Shown here: positions 24,616-36,100 of the stretch, piece by piece
Position numbering within the stretch: position 1 is the stretch's first letter
How the letters are laid out: the number at the start of each line of letters is the position of its first letter
Source of the DNA: Rotaria macrura
Lineage: Eukaryota; Rotifera; Eurotatoria; Philodinida; Philodinidae
Assembly (NCBI GenBank): GCA_900239685.1
Contig: OENT01000050.1
Span: 186,001 to 250,000, forward strand
Direction: 5' to 3'
DNA length: 64,000 bases
Position numbers and translations under genes: made by a program
Notes under the pieces: generated by a model
The model's input: the letters and a program-made list of their open reading frames with translations, nothing else
Told to the model about the DNA's origin: nothing
Database searches by the model: none

Positions 24616-25097
24616 TATTCTTGCGATGATATTAAATAAGAATAAGAGTAAAAAAAGAAGAACAAATATATTCTGACGTATTTATAAGTACCCAATGTGA
24701 TTTGTTTTTATGGGAATTCTTTTTTTATCCTGAAGAAGAAAAAGTTATTTTTTCTCCACTCTGCATTATTTTTTTATTCATTCTGATAATGCTTTAAGTT
24801 GTGTCGGAAAAATCATCAGCGAAGATGGCGGTTATTTCACCTCATGGAACACATATGTTGTAAGTTTTTATTTCTTTTTTTTTCTGTTCTCTACTTTTAA
24901 TCGTCATAAAAACAGCAGCGGAAATTATGTTGAAAGAAAGGAAAAAAAGAAGGACACGTAAATTTTCTTGTGCTTGTTCTGATTCTAAAATGAAAAAAAC
25001 ACCAACATGTTCTCATACACATATATTATATTCAAAAGTGGACTAAGCTTTACAAATGCAAACACAACAAAAACAGAACAGCAAAAAAAAAACAATT
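24616..25097. other. Intergenic between two minus-strand genes
   Basis: 482 bp holding the promoter side of the BTB-TLDc gene and the 3' flank of the RA-domain gene. T- and A-rich tracts only; no TATA box is obvious. Confidence 0.4.
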
Positions 25098-26192
25098 TTA
25101 TACAAGAGTTTCCAATTGTTGTTGATTAATAACGTAGCTATTGTTGTCATCGGATGAAAGTGAACCTAAACATGAATCTGTTGTACTACGCTCCGATAAA
25201 TTGTCTTCATCAGCATCATCGAATTGATAGAGACTATTTCGTCGTTGTTTACATGATACTAAACGATTAATATCACGGTCAACACTTGATGTTCGTGGTA
25301 TGTGTGAGTAATTCGGCGTGGGTTTTTTTAATATGCTTTTCGTTTGTCTTGTTGATGACACTTCTGCCTTTGTTGAATTTAACATAAACTCTTTTGTGTA
25401 ATTTCCAATAGGTGTTCGAAATCGAACCCGTGATGAAGACCGACTTGTACTTGTAGAATCACGATTAATAGCTTTCAAATATTCGTCTTGTCTTGATTGT
25501 CGTGTACACATTGGTATCACATCGGATGATGTTCTAAAATTTAAGAAATTACTATGTACTACTGGAAAATGCTTGTCTTTCAATTACTATGAAACACATA
25601 CCTACTAACGTCACTATCCTCATCATTTTGAGTAATCCATTCGAAATAATTCATGTAGTTTGATGATGACTTCGATTTATTACGATAGTCATCGGACAAG
25701 TTCATCTTTTTCAATTGCGTTATTAATTCGTGTTGTTGACGAATTAAGGATTCTTGAATTTTTAGTTGTTCATATGCATTCGTTACGGATGCTTGTCTAC
25801 TTGGTGTTCGATGAAGCTTCTTTCGCTGTGCGAAACGCGATGGTGAAGAATTTCGTTTAAAGGATAGTTTAAAATGAATGTGTGTCGATGCATAACGTAT
25901 TAAAATATCTTGTATAAATTCCGTTGATTTTAATGGAAAGAGATAGGGAGGTCGTTCTATATATAAACAACAATCATTGACAGATAAATATTGCTTTTCA
26001 GATAGATCATCAAGTAATGCATCAATAACATGTGCAACAGTTGTTAAACGATTAAAATTTGTAATGCATTTATTGATGTCGCGATATGCTACTTGAATAC
26101 ATTCGTAAGGACGGTGTTGGCAGACTACACAAACGTAAAATCATACTCATGAATATCTTATTCATTTAAATACTGGATATCTTACCTTGCAT
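25098..26192 (-). CDS. RA-domain protein, N-terminal RASSF-like
   Basis: Three exons (26192-26186, 26124-25602, 25533-25098; introns 61 and 68 nt) give 321 residues. The seven-base first exon is chosen because ATG-CAA-G provides the phase needed by exon 2. Residues about 9-93 look like a Ras-association ubiquitin fold starting at the N-terminus (YECIQVAYRDINKCITNF, then VAHVIDALLDDL and CLYIERPPYLFPL). That placement is typical of RASSF7-10, which bind Ras-like GTPases and act at centrosomes and junctions. A short coiled coil follows (YEQLKIQESLIRQQHELI). The rest is disordered and rich in Ser, Arg and Asp, including DSCLGSLSSDD, which recalls the Ser/Asp motifs in RASSF9/10. The domain call is by pattern, not search, and another RA-domain family is possible. 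Confidence 0.55.
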
Positions 26193-27210
26193 ACTTGGTG
26201 TATATCACAATATTTCGACAGATTGCAACATCGATTCATTCGTATTTATATTACATTTTCCATTGCTTGTTGAGCATTTTTTTCTCACTCTCCTTCTCTC
26301 TCTCTCTTTCTTTCGTTCTTTGTCTATTGTTTTCTAAGCCAATCTATTGAATGTCTTAGGCATCTTCTTTCTAATTGATTACCGAATCAAATATGCATGC
26401 GGCTTGGTATGTCTCTATCGATGGTCAATTAAGATAGAGTTATACATATGCCTGCAGGAAGAAAAATTCCACTTCTGTCTCACACGTTAACAAGTTTATT
26501 CGATTAGTGTTTATTGTCTACACATGATTGGAGATAATCCGATGGAAAGATAGAGCTGTTTTAGTTCTAAATGGATTATTCACAATTTCAGCTATGTTCT
26601 CTAGTGTTAGAAAGAAATAGAGATCCTCTCTTCCGAGATCCTCTTGTGTGTTTTTTGTGTTGTTAAGAAAAATTTTTGAAACTGTGATATCCCATAATGA
26701 AGTATAAAGAGATAATGAATAGATTAACATGTGTGGCATGTCGGTAAAACAACACAAATGAAAGAGTTGAACAAATGAACATCAGAGATAATTGATATGA
26801 AGGAAATTTTATTGATTTAATCTATAGTGAAAATAAAGAGAAACTAAAATCTCGTTTAATAAATGGATGAATGAAGAGAGAGTGAGACATTTTCTTTCAA
26901 TTATTTTTCGTCGAATTTTTGAACTATATTTCCATTATATGATCAATTAAATATAATTTGAAGACTTTACACAGATGACTTAGGGTCGTTTTACTTTTTT
27001 TCGTCGGATATTGAGTTGAAAAATGGAATTGAGAAGATTTGTTCGATAGCAAGATAGATAGTTTATAATCATACTATGAAAATTGTAGATGAAATACATC
27101 GAATAAAAGAAAATAGACAAACGGACAATAAACTTGTTGCATGAAGAATCGGTCACTATTGATTATTTATTTATTTTTGCTCTGTTTCTTTTTGTCTAAA
27201 GTAGAGAAAA
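26193..27210. other. Intergenic with a CT microsatellite
   Basis: About 1 kb without a supported gene. A (CT)n run lies near 26295-26308. A 79-codon minus-strand frame at 26518-26757 has no motif and no splice support. Confidence 0.45.
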
Positions 27211-30200
27211 TTAGATGATAAAATAGAACGATGAATAAGATGAAAATTGAGAACCTTTAGATTTTGGAGATGTTTTGGTGTTAGAAGATGACTTTTTTTT
27301 CGATATTGACTTGCTTTTATTTGACGAAATTTTAGTCGACTGTTTTTGGGTTGATTTAGAAGGTATCTCTTTGGCAATGCTTGACGTTTGTCGTGTTGAT
27401 CTAGATTCTTTTGTTAGAACTGGTGGTCTGAGTAATAAAAAAAGACATAAACAGCACTCGAATTTATTTATTGTAATGTGCCAGGTCTATTTACGGTAGT
27501 GCTGGTGCTTTACCATTTGCCCACTGATTTGAACGCAAGTTATAATAAGCCTAAATAGAATCCTGAAGTCTTAACAGAGATAACAGTTCATGCGTACTTC
27601 GAATATTGTCTCAGCTGCACCACCTTTTTCCAACAAGTTGCGCTTTGTTACTTCAAGATATGGATCTAATCAAACAAATGCGGAAATTATCAAATGACTC
27701 CTAAGTAATTGTATCGTTTCAATGGCATATTTGACAACTAAAGTATTTGTTTCAACTTAAGATTGCGATCATGATTATGGGTCTGTAAGCTAAAAGTAGG
27801 CTCTGATCTGATGGGTCGATATTCAATGTTTGATGCTGAAGACTTTTGTACGATATTATGATTTTTAAAATGATGTGTCTGTCTTGAGAGATCTACGAAG
27901 AAGTTAGTAGTGTTATGATACATGATCATAGTGTACGAGAATCGCTGTGTAAAAATGGAACAGTATATCAGAGAGACATGCTTATTTTTTGGTTACATTT
28001 TATAGTTTTTGAGAATGTCTACCGAACGAAGTTGTATACTATCTATGATTGCAAAACTATGTAAGCATAAGTGAAGAACTTTAGTTTCATATATTACCTC
28101 AAGTAGAAACGGTTCTGAAACTAAGAAACATCGCGAATGAGGGAAAAAGCGGAGAAGTAATATATTAGCGTTCGATACTTAATTTTATCTAGCATAATTC
28201 AATGAATTGTACCATTAAATGATAATGCATGGAGTTTAGTAAGTTCAGGTGTTTCCGAAATTTTAGTCCATGTTTGACTTTCTTGTTTCCATTTTAGAAT
28301 ATCCTTAAGGATGATATGATGTAGAGATCTAGATGGATTCTTACCATGGAAAAACAATAACTCACTCTAGAGATTTTCAATTTTTTATTACCATCATTAT
28401 CATGTCCTTCGATTAAACCTGATACGCAAAACAGGACACCATCAGTGAGAAAAACAAGACTACGACAACGTGGTGCTGGTAGATCCGTTGATTTCTCGAA
28501 TCTAAATATATATGTATATATATATGTTAGAGACATAACAGAACATTGCTAAAAGACAAATTAGATCATACTGTTTTGTGGACAAATTGTAGATAGTAAA
28601 AGTAGACATGAAGAGAGTTATATTGTCAAATAAATCGTAACCACCTCTATAAGAAAAGAATACCAATATTATGAGTTTACAAAACATTCCTTTTTTGAAT
28701 AGATCATTATTCACACGAGATAAATTCTTTGTTCTTCAACTGTCATTCCACTAAATGTGAAAAATATGCATTACATAGCAAAAAAGGTCTTATCTAACCA
28801 AGCAGCAATTGGATTCATCAAAGTGGCAACAGGCTCCCATTTTAATGTCTGTAAATTCAAACGTTGAATATCATCAAGTAATCTAGTATGAAAACAACAA
28901 AACAAAAACGATAGATTCCATCAAATTGATCAAACTGACGAATGATATGAAATTTCAGACGTAAACTATCTATCTAAGACTGAATCGCTGAGCCTATTTT
29001 AAAATTTTATCATACTAATGCTAGACAAAGTATGATTGAAGCTACCGTATCTATTACAATTAGCATATCGATTCATCATGTAATTTCTTTGTAACGACAG
29101 CTTGGCTACTACACCATGAAAACTTTCAAATTCTGTGAATCTTTTGAAATTTGAGCAAAACTATTCATGGAAACTTCAGTGAAGGCTTCGGATCCGTGAG
29201 ACTATTATCTTTCTCGAAAATTCAAATCGATCTTTTGGTGTTATGCATTAAATTACACAGCCTTATTGTATAATTCAATTGTGATCTGTTATATTGAAAT
29301 GTTTATATCGTTTCTAAAAATTAAATGGTTAGTTGTACTCTAAATTTTCTTCTCTACGCTTGTCCAACAGATCTTGAAGCTTTTCTAGTTTTTTTTATTG
29401 AATATTTTTAGAAAATTCGTTATTTTTTGACTCATACTGATTTTGATCGAAATGAGTCCTTCAATGACAAGATTGAGATGATACTGACTTATTTTAATAT
29501 TTCTTTTTTTCTTACTGAAATCATGACTTTACAGCTTAATGTCGTTATTGGATATGCATAAAGATTTGCCTCGAAACGATTATTTAATAGAGAATAGAGA
29601 TAATTTTGAAATTTTTTCAACTATCAAAATGATGACTGGATATTTTGAAAGAGCATTTTGTAGATTACAAGTTACTTACTCATTGTTTATCTTTTGACCA
29701 CCGGCAACATAGATAGCATTACCATCTGAGTGAATACCTGTGTTCGAATGAAGTGAAAGAAAAATCTCTTTTATTAGACGATACGAAATATAAGTTGATA
29801 CGTTATCATTCACCAAAATTAATTCGACATGGACTTAATCGTGGAATTCTTACAATTTTACCGTCTGGCTTAAATAAATAATCAGTATCTGGCTCTTTCT
29901 GAATGGGAACATCGACATACAAGTTGTAACCACCTGAATGTATCATAGGAAAACGACAAGAATGTAAACAAACACTTTGATTTACCAATCATGAAAATGC
30001 CTATTTGTTCATGAGCTAGTGCATATTTTTTTCTTGGTTCCAAATCACGTATCTTTTGTATTGTATAGGATTCTTGTTGATCAAGAACAGATGGATCTGT
30101 TTTTAAATGAGGACCTGTAACCTAATTATCAAAACCACAGTCTTGTTAATGATGCGCTCGTAATACTTACGATTACACCAGGATCAAATACTGGTGCATC

Positions 30201-31408
30201 AAAAGCAGCATCTCGAAGTACACCAAACGATCGCTTCAGTGTTTTAACATACTTTTCAAAAACATCTAAGCAATAAGAACGTTGTCGAATATACTTTGAT
30301 AAATAATCATCAGATTCGACAGCACTATAAATGATAATATCATTGAATACAACAAAAGAAAAAGATAAACAGTCAAAAAACAACTTACCATTTCAATCGA
30401 ACACGATTCGAACGATGAATTAATTTTTTAATTCCACCTGAGAATAATGTTGACGAATAAATTATTAATGAAAACATCAAAGTATATTCTATTGTTACCC
30501 ACTAGTTTTGAAGATATTTCTAGTAAATTCACTGAGACCATCTACGTCCCATTCTAATCCAACATGATCTGGTGATTCGTTGGTTGAATTTAAATCTTTT
30601 CTATTGACCTGTGAGTTTATTGTTGGTTTTGATGCCGCTGTCTTTGTTTGATTCATAGGAGTTTTCGAAATAATGCTTCGAGTCATAGTTTTGAAAGTTG
30701 CAACTCATACTTACATGTACTTGTAAATTTGATGTAGATCGACTTGTTTTCGAGTCGAATGTTGGTAGCTGTTTAATAGGCTTTGTATTTATTACTGATG
30801 TCGACATTATAGTTGAGTTTTGTTCAGATTTATTTGGTTGCTTCTGCTGTTTACTATCATCGATGAGAAATAGGACGGATCTCCATGTCATATAGAACGT
30901 ATTTGTCAACTTTCTTTTAAATAAATACGTACGTATAGGAAGTTTTACGAGCTTTTGCTGCATCAGACAGAGTAACTTTAATAATATTTTCTTGATCTTC
31001 TTTGTTGGTCTAAATGGTAATACTTGAGACTGTTGTTTTTCTTTTTTGTCTACTTATCGAAATAGAATTATTTTTCTCTACCTTTTTACTTTTATTGGAT
31101 TTTTTCGTTGACTTTTTCGTAATAGATTTTGTATTATTGATACTTTTCCTACTCTGATTTTTTTCTAAGAGTTGTCGTTTAATTTCATAGAGATTATTCA
31201 AATGCTTCTTTTCATGTCTATTTAAATCTCGATCTGTCTCAATAGTAAGCGTTTTTTCTTCATCATAAATATGGTTTGATTGTGTTTCGAAACCATAGTG
31301 TTTAAAAATAGATTCATATTCATTTAAATCGTTTAGAATTGTATGATTTCCATCGGTGTTTATTATTAATGACATCTTAACATAAGAGAATAAGGGTTTA
31401 ATTGACAA
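27211..31408 (-). CDS. Kelch-repeat protein with basic disordered tail
   Basis: Exons in phase: 31408-31082, 31009-30933, 30853-30715, 30641-30503, 30437-30389, 30324-30171, 30121-29986, 29933-29814, 29737-29680, 28882-28799, 28750-28715, 28646-28572, 28501-28366, then 28303. Reading straight on ends at a TGA at 28199 (544 residues), inside a Kelch blade. Splicing at 28212 through 28114-28098, 27835-27757, 27665-27598, 27550-27495 and 27427-27211 gives 685 residues and a Lys/Ser-rich tail. The second version is preferred but the 28114-27757 links are weak. The N-terminus is charged and disordered. Kelch blades are seen as IFMIGGYNLYVDVP, AIYVAGGQKINNE, RIYLVGGYDLFDN and VLFCVSGLIEG. Kelch propellers bind partner proteins. 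No BTB or F-box domain is seen, so the family is not known. One intron is 797 nt. Confidence 0.6.
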
Positions 31409-31474
31409 ATGTAAACAGATAATGTCAACGCGCTAATTTTTTTGGCCGAAAATATTATTAGTTTTTTCCTCGTC

Positions 31475-32628
31475 TTAGACATAATTGTCACGAACATGAT
31501 CATATACACTGATATCGATTGGAGGAGTTAAAATAATTGATACGGGTTCTTCATAAAAATGTTGAGAAAGATTCATAGATGAAATTTGTATTCGTTCATT
31601 TATCGTTGGTTCTTGATATGTTGGATTATGAAATGTATAGAGACTAATAGAAATAATGCTTGTTGAAAGTAGCAAAAGTAAAACGATGCCTATGATGAAT
31701 ATCCAACGATATTTAATCCAAAGATTTCTTTGAATACTTGATCGTGAATAAGCAAATGTTGAATTAATCATTGTTAAAGTACTGTGAGATATTGAAACTA
31801 TAATAGAGATCTAGTAAGTATAGAATAAACGGAGTTCATCAATACTTTACTTTGATTACATTGTTGAATGTATAGATCTTTGATGATCAATGAATAATTA
31901 CTGACAGTGCTATTAGTTTCTGTGACTACATTAATCTATAGTTGATATGGAAATGAGTTAAATACACTTGTATTCTATTGGGTTGCATTATATTACCATT
32001 GTTAAATTTATCGGAAGTGAAATACTACAATTATACCAAAGTAACTCAAGTTGATTATGTGGAATGCAGAAATTTGAAAATAATTTCGATTGCTCTTTAG
32101 AATTATCCAATGTTTTGCCATAAAAATTCATACATGCTTGAATGAAATGAAATTTATACCAAAAAAAAAAGAATTGAATAATTATCTATACAATCTTTAA
32201 TCGGTCCAGTGATAAGATACTTAAATTCTAAACAATATTGAAACATTGATGATAGATGTATTTTTGTAAGAAACGTAGATTTCGATCCATCAAGATTTTT
32301 CATTATACACAAATCTTATAAGAAATTTATAGAAATGCATTTATTCAAACAATTTATTGTATTTACGTGAATTCATCTTTTGATTATATCCGCAGCCATG
32401 ATAAGGATTCCAACCAAATAAACTCCATTGACAAGATCCACTAGTTAAATCTGGTACACAGATTAATTTTCCTTCTACAACAATGACCATGTACAATGAG
32501 CAATCATTAAATCTAAATTCTATTGACCTGATTCTGTTAACATGATAAGAAAAATTACAAGCATGATACTTTCGCTCGATAGTAACATTCGTTTCATTAG
32601 TAGTGGTTTCTTTGTTCCTACGTCTCAT
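31475..32628 (-). CDS. Single-pass membrane protein with Cys-rich N-terminal region
   Basis: Five exons (32628-32367, 32314-32192, 32136-31997, 31935-31851, 31797-31475; introns 52-61 nt) give 310 residues. Residues 1-212 contain many cysteines and several N-x-S/T sites (for example NCS, NLT, NST, NYS). One membrane segment spans about 235-257 (IFIIGIVLLLLLSTS). The C-terminal tail holds S300-V-Y-D-H-V305, which fits the ITIM pattern S/I/V/L-x-Y-x-x-I/V/L. Topology is unclear: the glycosylation sites and cysteines argue that the N-terminal part is outside, but no signal peptide is visible and four basic residues lie on the N-side of the membrane segment, which favours the opposite. The last exon alone could encode a separate 98-residue protein. 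An in-frame TAA lies just upstream of the ATG. Family unknown. Confidence 0.5.
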
Positions 32629-33127
32629 ATTTATTTATGTTGATGTTCTTCGATCATTCATATCCAGTATATCTCCCACTCTTTTTATTTTTATTTGCGT
32701 TGATACACAATGCATCAAAATGATGATGTTGAAAGTACGTATATACGTGTATATTTGAGATACAGTACGATTTTTATTAAATTATTCTAATTCTAAATTT
32801 CCCTGGATTTCTCAAACATATATTCCAATCGAAACAAAAAAAAATCGACAAAATTATGCACAACGGTGAATGACATTTAGAGAAAAAGAAAACATTGTTT
32901 TTATCTATATACCCAGATCGAAAAAAAAGACCCCTAGAGTGCAGCAGTATTCGTGCATTATTTTGTCTACTCAGACACACGAACAAACATTGTTTTAGAA
33001 AAAGGGAAAACTTCACATGGTACTTGAGAAAAAAAAACAAAAACAAACAAACTTGAGCACAAATAAAAAAAAGGTCAGAACGGCGTTAGTAGTGTATCCT
33101 TGAGTTTTTTTATACAATAATCTACAT
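32629..33127. other. Intergenic between two minus-strand genes
   Basis: About 500 bp, A/T-rich, with A tracts. Contains the upstream region of the membrane-protein gene and the 3' flank of the large coiled-coil gene. No separate gene supported. Confidence 0.45.
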
Positions 33128-36100
33128 CTAGTTTCTCCGGTTAAGATTACTGTCGATAACATCAGGTGCTGATGATATTGCCGCTCCTGATGAATATTCA
33201 ATTGTTGGAAAAAATCCTTTCTCTTTGAAAACCGATCTAAGAAAAATCGTACAGAATTAATCAAAAGAGACGAACATAATTAGTATCGAAGAGAATCATA
33301 CTCATAAAAACGAACATGAGACTCCAGTTGATTTAATAATAGTTGTTGTTGTTTTGAATGTGCTTTGAGTAACTGTTCATAATCGAATAAAGAAAAAAAA
33401 AGTGAAGTTCACGTTGAGTACGAAAGTTAATTCTATGCATAAAAAGAAACAACTTACTTTATATTTCTTCTGGCCACTCTGACAATCATTCAGATCATGA
33501 GTAAGACCACGAACGAATTGTAATAAAAGTGCATTTTTAGTTTTTAAATTTTCTCTATCACCTGTTAGTTGTTGCATTAATGATGGAATTTTCTTTAAAT
33601 GTTCTTGTAATGCTCCATTACGATGATGATCGATGGTACCATCGTGTAAACTAGATAAATTAAAAATATTTCATTGAACGAAAGAAATTTTTACATTAAT
33701 TATCATCTATTCTACATTTATTTACCATCTGACAAATAGTGCAAGGAACACAAATACTATATTAGTTTACTAGAAAAGCATTAATATTAAACTCATACAA
33801 ATAGAGACATATGCACAAAACTTGTGTTGATAAAATGCGACAAATAAGGAAAACAAATACGGGATAAGAAGAAGAAATTAAAGTGAAAAATTTTATGAAA
33901 ATCATTAGATTCTAACATGAATGCATTTTAAGATATGCACACAGACAGATGTAAGTCGAGTGGGTTAGATGACTAGGAAAGAAACTAATAGAACAAAGTA
34001 CATGACAGCACCCATTTAAGTTAACATCAAACAATAAATTATTATTATTTCTTTTTATTTTCGGTAATGATTTTTACCACAACTCTGGGATTCCATCGTG
34101 AATATAATTCAATGCTTGATCACAATCTTTTCTTAAACGTCGTTGTTCTTCTTCACAACGGGTAACATTTTCACGCATTAATTTCAGTTCTTCACTTAAT
34201 GAAGAATTTTCAAGACGAAGAACATTTATTTCGACATCTTGTTTCGTACACTGAAGAAATATGAATCTTCGATTATTTCAAACAAGTCGCGTAAGCTAAG
34301 AAGTCGAATACATACTTTATTATTAAGTGATGAAGCTTTTGTTAAATTAAGTTCAAAATCGTTTCTAATTTGTTCTAGTTCTTTTTCACGTTTTCGTATT
34401 AACCGTTTATGTTCTTCATTTGATCGTTCAAGAATTAATATATGTCGTTTTAATTCTTCATTCATTTCTTCAATGTTTTCACACTAAAAATATGACATTT
34501 GAATAAAGTTTATGTTTTCACTGTGTTTGCATGATTGCAATAAATCCTAAAGGAACATGTCTTTTGAACATGCTGATTTTGTCAAATTATATTATTGTAA
34601 AAAAATAGTTAAATTTGATTTTTAGTTCGATCAATAAACGATGTATTTGAAAATTGTATTGCGATCTTTTGACATTCAACGGTCTTATGAATTGAAAAGT
34701 TATTATTTAAATCTTACTTATATTAATCTAACATTATTTTCCTATGATCTTGCTTCAGCAAATATTCCAGTTAAGATTTTCTATGAGTAGAACATCGCAT
34801 TTGGCCATACCCTTTTGTCTCCGACTATCTTTACGCATGATTTTACAAGAAACTCTATCATCGTAGTTTAAGTATCGATAATGTTCCCAATCATTAATAT
34901 CTGGACGTAGTTGATCTTGGAGCTAGACTAGTTGAACTTAGTCAACTTATTAGAGTTTTTTATAAAAAAACGTATATAACCTCATTATATATAACAGTAG
35001 TAATCAGTTTCTGACTTAATTGTGTTAGAAGATGACCTTTATGGGTATCAATTTTTCTCGTGTTAATGTATAAAAGTAAACTCTGATCAACTAGTTAAAA
35101 GTAACAATGTTAGAGCGTATGTGGAAGATTTTGCGATTCTCAAAATATGATGTCTCATCTATTCTAAAATAGATGCATGCAAACTATCAGATATTAGTTT
35201 CATCGATTGTACTGCATAAAATCTTTTATAATCATTTGTTATGCCATCGAAATCGAAAAAAGTAAAATACTTTATTGTCGAAGAGGAAAATTTGCAGCTG
35301 AAGCAGAAATAACAATATAGTTTTTTTTTAAGCTAGATTTAGCATACAATTTTGCATCGTAGAAAAACCTTCAGGTATTTTTTACTTCTGTCAACGGATG
35401 AACGTAAGTACAAGTCATTGAAAAAACTGAGAAAGTATTCATGCTCAAAATAATGACATGAATCATTGCTTCATTGATTGCAATGAGCACATTTTCTATT
35501 GTACCTGGTATCGTATCGTTACACGGTACAATATTGATTCGACTTCAGTTACACAGACGAATATTATCTGACACGCACGCAACAACGTTAAACTAGAAGT
35601 AATGTGAGAACTTTGTTTTTTTCTTTGAATAATCTCTATCGATTTAAAATATACAAATAAAACTGCACCTTGTATAACTATGGTCATATTATACAAAAAG
35701 CATAAAAAATATGCTTTGCATAGTGGGTTGACATAATTTCGATTCGACAATCATCCGAAACATAGAAATGTTGGCAGACAAACTCAAGCATATGATAAAC
35801 CACGATAGAACTACTCTCGCATTACTTTTGGTTTGGAAGACAAGATACTTTTGTACATGCATCTGATGAATCTTTACCGTTTTCTCAACAAAAATGATTT
35901 TGGTGTCAATTTTGAATTGTCCGTTTGAATCCGAGGGTCGCATAGATACAATGTGTGTGAGGGAATTCAGTCGGGACTGTGAATCAATATTTGTGCGGTA
36001 AACAACTAAAGCTAACCTTTGAAACTGTTGCAGACTGCTCATATTGTAATGAGTGAATTTCTGATTGTACCATAGATAATTCTTCTTGTTTCTGTTCTAG

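Noticed and set aside
31010-31033. In-frame stop inside the Kelch gene N-terminus
   Set aside because: A 72-nt intron (31010-31081, GTAGAG...TTTAG) removes it in phase, so no truncation is needed.
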